This document shows, piece by piece, positions 57,726 through 64,000 of a stretch of 64,000 nucleotides of DNA; position 1 is the first letter of the stretch; every line of letters begins with the position of its first letter. The position numbers and the translations under genes were made by a program. The notes under the pieces were generated by a model. It made no database searches. It worked only from the letters and a program-made list of their open reading frames with translations, and was not told where the DNA came from. This stretch comes from Circinella minor. Its lineage: Eukaryota; Mucoromycota; Mucoromycetes; Mucorales; Lichtheimiaceae. Where the stretch lies: the NCBI GenBank assembly GCA_016758965.1, contig JAEPRB010000111.1:1-64000 (forward strand), given 5' to 3'.

Positions 57726-58133
57726 ATGGCAGAGGAAGTCGGTAAACTAACTGAAGAACTTCAAAAAATACCGATCTTCTATCGCATGTCCCACCGAAAA
57801 ATGCTCTGCCACCAACATGGGTACAAACGGTTACACACCGCACCAACTACCAAAGCAACCAAGATTCAAATGTCGCACATGTAGCAAAGGAAACAAACAT
57901 CAACGCTCGAACAATGCAAAAAATGATTCAGACACTAGTTTCAGCTCGTCAAGGTCAAGAAAAGACCACGGAGGACATAGTCATGCAGAACGAAGAGCCT
58001 GAAAATGATTCACCTTCACCACAATTAAGTATCGACCCAGAGCTTGGTCAAAAAGACATCACTCGGCGTACGTGTAGGAGCATTGGATTCGGTAAGAGAC
58101 ATGTCTTTGACCATGAGTTCCATCGAATTGTGA
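57726..58133 (+). pseudogene. Divergent partner ORF with two offsetting frameshifts
   Basis: It starts 272 bp from the recombinase-like gene's ATG, in the opposite direction. Frame 1 reads MAEEVGKLTEELQ. The plausible protein then continues in another frame after a six-A run (57763-57768): NTDLLSHVPPKNALPPTWVQ, NVAHVAKETNINARTMQKMI, VSARQGQEKTTEDIVMQ, SPSPQLSIDPEL. It returns to frame 1 near the five-A run at about 58045 for SLGVRVGALDSVRDMSLTMS, ending SIEL and TGA at 58131. Start and stop are in the same frame, so the shifts cancel (one base lost, one gained). About 135 residues of helical, charged protein. No family recognised. The shifts sit in homopolymers, so sequencing error or real decay are both possible. 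Confidence 0.4.
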
Positions 58134-59302
58134 CATGTTCCAGGAAGTCTCTTATATGATTTTCTGTGCGCTTAAAACAATTTATCTATTGGATTAAAGT
58201 CAGTACGTACAAATTAACATGTAAAACAAGTATTATTTTAATAATACAGATGTGAGATCAAATACTTAAATATTAGTTCTTTTTTCTCTTTCTCCCTCTC
58301 TCTTTTGCAATATCTTTCTCCTCCCACCTTCTTTTAATTTACTACTATAGAAACTATACTAAACAAAATCAGTGAGACATTCGCGTTACACATATACAGA
58401 TATAAAAATATACACACTTCTCACTTTTTTTTATTTATTTAACCAATATGATAATAGTTTTTATAGACATAATTCTTTATTTACTTCAAAAAAAAAGAAG
58501 GTCAATACAATATAACAGTACCATTTAAGTCTTCACAAAATATTATAATAAAACGAGGTGTGGTTATCTACATGATTCCGTATGTTGCTAATGCTAGACT
58601 TAAAAACCTGCATTTAAACCCATAAATATATTCCGATATCTAACATAAATCCTACTTTCTTAAAAGATTTATGTGAAAATACCTACTGAAATCTTTTAGG
58701 AAATACATAAATCAGCTATCCTGCGGTGGAAAAATGTGTAGTGTTAGCTTAAGTTTCCTTTTCTGTTTTCCCAAAAGCAAAAAAAAGGAAACTTGTGAAC
58801 AGCCTTATACTGTAGTTGCTATTTCCTTACACGATGGTCTGTGCATTTATAATTAAAAATACAAGTATTAATATATGTATTAGTACTACCTGTGATGATG
58901 GTATTGATACTCCACTGTTTATTTTTTTCATCGAACTATTGTATAATCAAAATTACACATATTTTCCCTGCTATAGTCTATAAATGTCAAAAGCTACAAA
59001 AAACAATTTGTTGTATTTTCCATATTTGCTGTCATTGTGTAACCGAAAAAAAGCAAAAACTGTTCCACACAGCCGGATGGCATTGACTCTATTTTATCCG
59101 TTTTCTCCCAATTCATTATTAGTGTCAACTATATTATATAGAACTGCAATCTCAATATACACGTAATCAAGCGACACATTACTAAATAACTTTTTTTTCC
59201 TGTCCTCCCAAACGATCGACCGTCGCTATTCCCTCTCTCCTTTTCTTCTACCGCACATCCCGTTCCATAACGACAAAACGTAACAAAAAAAAAGAACGCA
59301 CA
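58134..59302. other. 1.2-kb intergenic region
   Basis: AT-rich; a CT-rich patch near 58280-58330 and a pyrimidine-rich leader before the kinase ATG (59200-59280). No gene or RNA is seen. Confidence 0.4.
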
Positions 59303-61449
59303 ATGTCATCACTATTTGGACGACTTAAACGACCGGCCCGGTTCATGTTGGGTACTAGTTTAGTGGGTGCAGGAATTTATGGCATTGATGCACGAACAGA
59401 AGCTCAACTTATTCGTCGCAATATTCGAACTTTTTATAATGGTATTGCACTTGCTGTTGATTACAAGTTAAATTTCCATCCCTCCTTGGAACCTGACAGT
59501 GTTTCTAGAATTGAATCCCTTCATGAACGTGTAGCCAATCGTATATTCGATGTGTTTGAACATAATGGAGGACTTTACATTAAAATGGGTCAAGTCATTG
59601 CTACTCAGTCAGCAGTTTTACCACAAGCCTATCAACGACGTGCAAAACGACTTTATGATGCTGCTCCCGCGTTACCTTTCGAAGTTGTCGAACGCGTGTT
59701 TCGAGAAGATTTTAATGGATTACATCCAAGTCAAGTATTTTCAGAATTTGAAATGTTACCTATTGCTTCGGCTTCGATTGCCCAAGTACATAGAGCTAGA
59801 TTACATACAGGAGAAGTGGTAGCCGTGAAGATTCAAAAACCAGCGATATTAAAACAGATGGATTGGGATTTAATGGCTTTTCGAATCTTGTTAAGAGTAT
59901 ATGAAAAATTATTTGATTTACCGTTATCATGGTCATCCGATTATATTGAAAAGCATATTAGGATGGAAACAGATTTTATTAGTGAAGCAAGGTAAAATCC
60001 GCCCCTTCGAAAAAAAAAAAAGCAAGTCGTTGAGGTTTAATAATGGACTCGAAATCAATTTCTTAAATGTGACAAATATATATTATTTAATTAGTAATAC
60101 GGACAAGGCAAGAGAACATTTTGATGAAGAACCAAGCCTTAAAGATCGAGTTTATGTCCCGAAAGGTAATAAAAAGATAACAACATGACCTCTATTTTTC
60201 TCTTATTCATTATTCATGTTTTGTAATCTCAATGACTATAACTACTACTATTTTTAATCAGTATATCATGAAATCAGTTCAAAACGTGTTCTTGTTTCTG
60301 AATGGGTGGATGGTATTCAAGTAACAGATAAACAAAAGTTAAAAGCTAAGAACTTAGATTTGGATCGAGCCATGTATACAACCATTGAGGCATTTTCAAG
60401 TCAAATTTTTCGGAGCGGATTTGTTCATGGTAAAAAAGAAAAGTATCATAAAATTGGGGATATGGAAAGGTGTCCTAATTATGTTCTATTATATTATTAT
60501 ACAGGGGATCCACATCCTGGGAATGTTCTTGTACGTAAACATCCTAAAATAAAAAATGATGTTCAAGTTGTAATTATTGATCATGGTTTATATATTCAAG
60601 AGTCTGAACAGTAAGTTGAAAATGAAATAAAAAAAGAAAGAGAAGAAAAATGGATGTAAAATAAGACTTATCAATTTATATAATTAGATTCCGTCTTGAA
60701 TATTGTAAATTATGGGAAGCCTTATTTATGTTGGATATGAATACCATGAACCGAATATGTAAAAGTTGGGGTATTCAAGATTCAAATATGTTTGCTTCCA
60801 TCACTCTACAAAAACCATTCAGTCCAGACAAAGCTGTTCATTTGGGTCAAGCCAATGTAAACATGCAAGATATCTACGAATTACAAGTTTCTGTTAAGGA
60901 ACGTATCAAAGATTTTTTAAAAGATCAAGCTCTTTTTCCACGTGAACTGATTTTTGTTTCGAGAAATATGAATATTGTTCGTGCGAATAATAAAGCATTG
61001 GGATCACCCGTCAATCGTATCAATGTCATGGCGAGATGGGCTTTACGTGGACTTTCCAAACAAGGGTCACAACAAAATTTAACATCGGATGGTATAGAAT
61101 CATCAATAACACAAAAAATGCGAGGATATTTATATTCAACTTGGCGATTATGGGTATTTGATTGCACATTGATGGTAATGAGTGTTAGTTTTTGGTTGGT
61201 ACGATTGCGGGATAGAACAAATAAATTGTTATATGGTCGCGATAGTCAAGGTTTTGAAGAAGTTTTGGATCAAAAGTTAAAAGATCAGGTATATAAAGAT
61301 ACATATCTTTTTCGGTTTTATTAATATTATATACATAGTGTTGTTATTTTTACGAGGTTATATAAATCAGATGCTAACTTATATATATATATATATAGTT
61401 ACGACAACAATTTGGTATTGTAATTGATGAATCACTTTTTGATGCATAA
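59303..61449 (+). CDS. MCP2: ABC1/ADCK atypical kinase, ADCK1/Mcp2 type, 561 aa
   Basis: Six exons (59303-59991, 60095-60165, 60262-60429, 60505-60610, 60688-61288, 61399-61449) join in phase to 561 residues. It is a UbiB-family protein: the N-terminal KxGQ motif in LYIKMGQVIATQ, the Ala-rich loop ASASIAQVHRARL in place of a Gly-rich loop, VVAVKIQKP (ATP-binding Lys), ETDFISEA, RVLVSEWVDGI, DPHPGNVL (catalytic loop) and VVIIDHGLY, where DHG replaces DFG as usual for the ADCK1 branch. A hydrophobic stretch after residue 490 (DCTLMVMSVSFWLV) could be a membrane segment. Yeast Mcp2 is a mitochondrial inner-membrane protein linked to lipid homeostasis; human ADCK1 is also mitochondrial. The N-terminus (RLKRPARFMLGTSLVGAGIY) is basic and amphipathic, fitting mitochondrial import. 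Confidence 0.93.
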
Positions 61450-62191
61450 ATCAATTACATGTATATATAATATATCAGAAAACATTACATAAATATATTC
61501 TTCTTTTTTTTTCTATATATAGATCATAAAAGAAGATGATGTATATGTATATTTCATTATTTATTATTAGTATTGTCATTACTGTACTATCCTTTATTTT
61601 AATAGATTTTTTATATTTATATTATTTAACCCCTTTCCTTTTAAACAATTCACCAGTCACTTATATATCCATAAAAATACCTTATATATATCATTTTGTA
61701 ATTTTCATATGTCATTCTTTTTAATTGTAATAAATCCCACTTGACAACATAATTCGAGTAACAATCAATTTCAGTGTGTGTAACTCATTTTTGATGCAGA
61801 GATTTTAATTTAATATATATTATCATACTTCTTTAAATTTTTCTCTTGGCAAACACCCAATAAAATTTTAAACTTCAAGGTGAAGAGTTTCATAGTAATT
61901 ACTATAGTCTAAAAAAAGAGGACAAGTTTATGAGTATACATTTAGAGTGTGATTTACGTACATGATTTCAGCAGTAATATTTTTAAAAATCCTACATAAC
62001 ACTATCGTCATAAAATAATATTAACCCATGTCTTGGGGAGCGGGAATTCTGGAATATACTATAACCCCCTCGAAACTTTGATGAGGTTAAATCCACGTGT
62101 CAGTAGTTCATGCTGATTTTCTTTTTTTTCTTCCCAGCTTTTTATATTTTCAGTTTCTTTCTTTTTCTTCATAACAAACCAAAAACATAAC
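61450..62191. other. Intergenic, no gene recognised
   Basis: AT-rich 3' UTR and promoter sequence. An open frame at 61536 encodes only hydrophobic residues from an AT-rich stretch and is not credible. Confidence 0.45.
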
Positions 62192-63147
62192 ATGTTACGA
62201 CCTGGGACAGAATCAGCTGCAACAGCAGATAATAATAGCAATAATACAAATACACCCATAAATACCAATACGACTACTCAAAATACCATCAACAATTATA
62301 TCAACAACAATCCATATCTTTCCAAAGTCATTGTCACCATTCAATCATTACAACCACACCAACAATTTGCTGTCTTGTTCTATATTTTGACTGTCTTGAT
62401 TTCTTTTATCTATTCTTGTTTATTTACTCCACCTTCCAATTACTTTACCAACAAACGAAATCTTGTTAATGTTTTATTTGTCAAAATGGGTTGGTTTTGG
62501 GTCACTGTTGTTTATATGACCTATTTATACTTTATTCAATCCAAGAAACAATCGTATGAACGTGGATTAGCTCGATATGGTTTAATAACCATGTATTGGT
62601 ATATTTTGACGCAGTGGTTATTTGGTCCAAGTTTTATTGACCGCGTCTTTGTAGCCACTGGAGGATCATGTACTGATTTACTTGCTGAAAATAATATTAT
62701 TGGTGCATATGGATATGGTGCTTGTAAACGTGCAGGTGGCAATTGGGGTGGTGGCCATGATGTATCAGGTCACTGTGTTCTTTTAATCCTTTCAAGTTTA
62801 TTTTTATGGGAAGAAGTTGTTGCTTGGGGTTTTTATTCTATTCCAACTATTCAACGTATCAAGGCTAATAATACAAATCGATATGGTTGGTGGTCAGTTT
62901 TGGCAGTTTATGGATTATTATTATTATGGTGGTGGATGTTGACAATTACAAGTGCTTATTTTCATGGTTATTTTGAACTTTTATCTGGTTGTTTCTTTGG
63001 TATATTAGGTTGGGCTGTTGTGGTAAGTTTATTTTTATATTTTTATATCTTTCAAAGAGTGTCAATATCATTTCTAATATATCTATATAGTACATTGGTA
63101 TCCTTCCTCAGTTTCCTCAAATTGGTCTTCCACCTGTTCAATTATAA
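62192..63147 (+). CDS. Fat storage-inducing transmembrane (FIT/Scs3-like) protein, 295 aa
   Basis: Exons 62192-63022 and 63091-63147 join in phase to 295 residues. After an Asn/Thr-rich N-terminus there are about six hydrophobic segments (near residues 58-78, 100-116, 130-146, 195-214, 232-252 and 262-277). The FIT signature GGHDVSGHCVLL places His194 where human FIT2 has catalytic His155, and SAYFHGYFELLSG places His258 at the His214 site. Family knowledge: FIT2 is an ER acyl-CoA diphosphatase needed for lipid-droplet budding and ER lipid balance; yeast has Scs3 and Yft2. The length fits (FIT2 262, Scs3 380). The small second exon supplies only YIGILPQFPQIGLPPVQL. The gene is convergent with the PITH-domain gene, whose stop lies 300 bp away. 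Confidence 0.92.
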
Positions 63148-63446
63148 AGTATAATGATATAACCAGTCCCTAGTTCTCTTTTTCTTTTTGTTCTCTCTCC
63201 CTAATCTTTTATAACATACTCTCCGTCTTAGACAAAAAACTCAGTATATTATATATACTATCTAATAATCTTTTTTTTTTGTTTCGTTTCGTTTCGTTTT
63301 GCTCCCTTGTTATTTGTTATTTGAGTTAACTCTGTATTACATTTTCTTTTATTATGAAATAATATAATACACAAAATTGCTCTCTTGATTTTTTTTTTCG
63401 TCTTCTTTTTGTATAATAATAATAATAACAATCACTATTATAATAT

Positions 63447-64000
63447 TTAATTCTCTTCATCACCCTTTTTCAAGTTACCCATATTAGTAGCTTCAATAGG
63501 TGATCTATATTTTATATATATATTTACATTTTTAATTAATAATAAATTATACATAATCACTTTATAAATTATTAACTTACCCAATAAAAATCAATTGTTG
63601 AATTTGTGTTGTTTCCTCATCTTCTTGATTATCTTGAACAAATAACTAATATATATATAAAAGAAAGAGTTAAATTATTTCTTATATATCAATTACTCGT
63701 TACAAAACAAAATATTTATTTACCACAAGAGAGTTGATATTTTGAAACTTAACAAAACGTAAATTAATAACAGCATCTTCTTCAAAGTCTTTTGGTTCTA
63801 ATTCAATAGTTTGTGTTTCTTTTACTGAATCAGCATCATCGAAACCCAATGTTTGTCGGTTTGTATAAATTTTAATTGTCTTTGGTGCTTGAGCTAATAA
63901 TAAAATAGAAAATAAACTTGTTATTATATATATTTATATATATATCTAATGATGTATATTACTTACCAATATTTTTTGCCTTTAATTTAATAGAATGAAT
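63447..64000 (-). CDS. PITH-domain protein (TXNL1-like), C-terminal part, cut by window edge
   Basis: Exons on the minus strand: partial 64000-63967 (HSIKLKAKNI), 63893-63724, 63645-63581 and 63504-63447, all in phase, ending GNLKKGDEEN. The order of motifs is that of a PITH (proteasome-interacting thioredoxin) domain: SIKLKA, KTIKIYTNRQTLGFDDADS, TQTIELEPKDF, INLRFVKFQNINSLVLFVQD, EETTQIQQLIFIGSPIEATNM. In TXNL1 this domain binds the 26S proteasome lid. Whether a thioredoxin domain precedes it lies outside the window, so it could also be a PITHD1-type protein with PITH only. Confidence 0.9.

Noticed and set aside
1..64000. CRISPR arrays, bacterial operons, phage or plasmid features
   Set aside because: The window is clearly eukaryotic (spliced genes, polyadenine-rich UTRs); no regularly spaced direct repeats other than the satellite were seen.

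Overview
The window looks like a nuclear contig from an early-diverging filamentous fungus, most likely Mucoromycota (Mucorales). It is strongly AT-rich, with many short GT-AG introns (about 40-400 nt, usually 50-120), long homopolymers in UTRs and introns, and Q/N-rich transcription factors. Conserved genes are recognisably fungal, and several orphan coding remnants resemble lineage-expanded Mucoromycota families. The species cannot be named from sequence alone. One assembly gap of 770 N lies at 38611-39380. Exon structures below were built by eye from splice signals and reading phase; where all junctions agree in phase this is stated.

Region 1 (1-33.4 kb) is ordinary gene-bearing sequence: a small 139-aa protein; a single-pass membrane protein; NMN adenylyltransferase (NMA1-like) divergent from the telomere-capping OB-fold protein TEN1; the ubiquitin E2 variant MMS2; the soluble ABC ATPase CAF16; a 71-aa secreted peptide; a 1058-aa Q-rich C2H2 transcription factor; the recombination motor RAD54; and two adjacent carnitine-shuttle genes, the acylcarnitine carrier (CRC1) and carnitine acetyltransferase (CAT2, ending in the peroxisomal signal AKL). 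A 580-aa proline-rich disordered protein closes the block.

Region 2 (33.4-59.3 kb) is gene-poor and accessory. It holds a palindromic foldback, a multiply frameshifted orphan pseudogene, a small GC-rich island, a MULE DNA transposon with a 10-bp target-site duplication (carrying the N gap and a damaged transposase), a bHLH-zipper regulator, an 8-kb stretch with almost no genes, a 1-kb minisatellite built on CTTGATCC units, a small protein with a PP1-docking-like KNVRF motif, a MULE relic, and a divergent pair. In that pair an intact 394-aa orphan protein, whose C-terminal half has the layout of a serine-recombinase catalytic domain, faces a frameshifted partner ORF. This pair is the best candidate for an undescribed system.

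Region 3 (59.3-64 kb) returns to conserved genes: an ADCK1/MCP2-type atypical kinase of mitochondria, a FIT-family lipid-droplet protein, and the C-terminal part of a PITH-domain (TXNL1-like) protein cut by the window edge.

Functional themes are lipid and acyl metabolism (carnitine pair, FIT, ADCK1), genome maintenance (RAD54, MMS2, TEN1) and two low-complexity transcription factors. Apart from the carnitine pair, the neighbours show no evident shared pathway.
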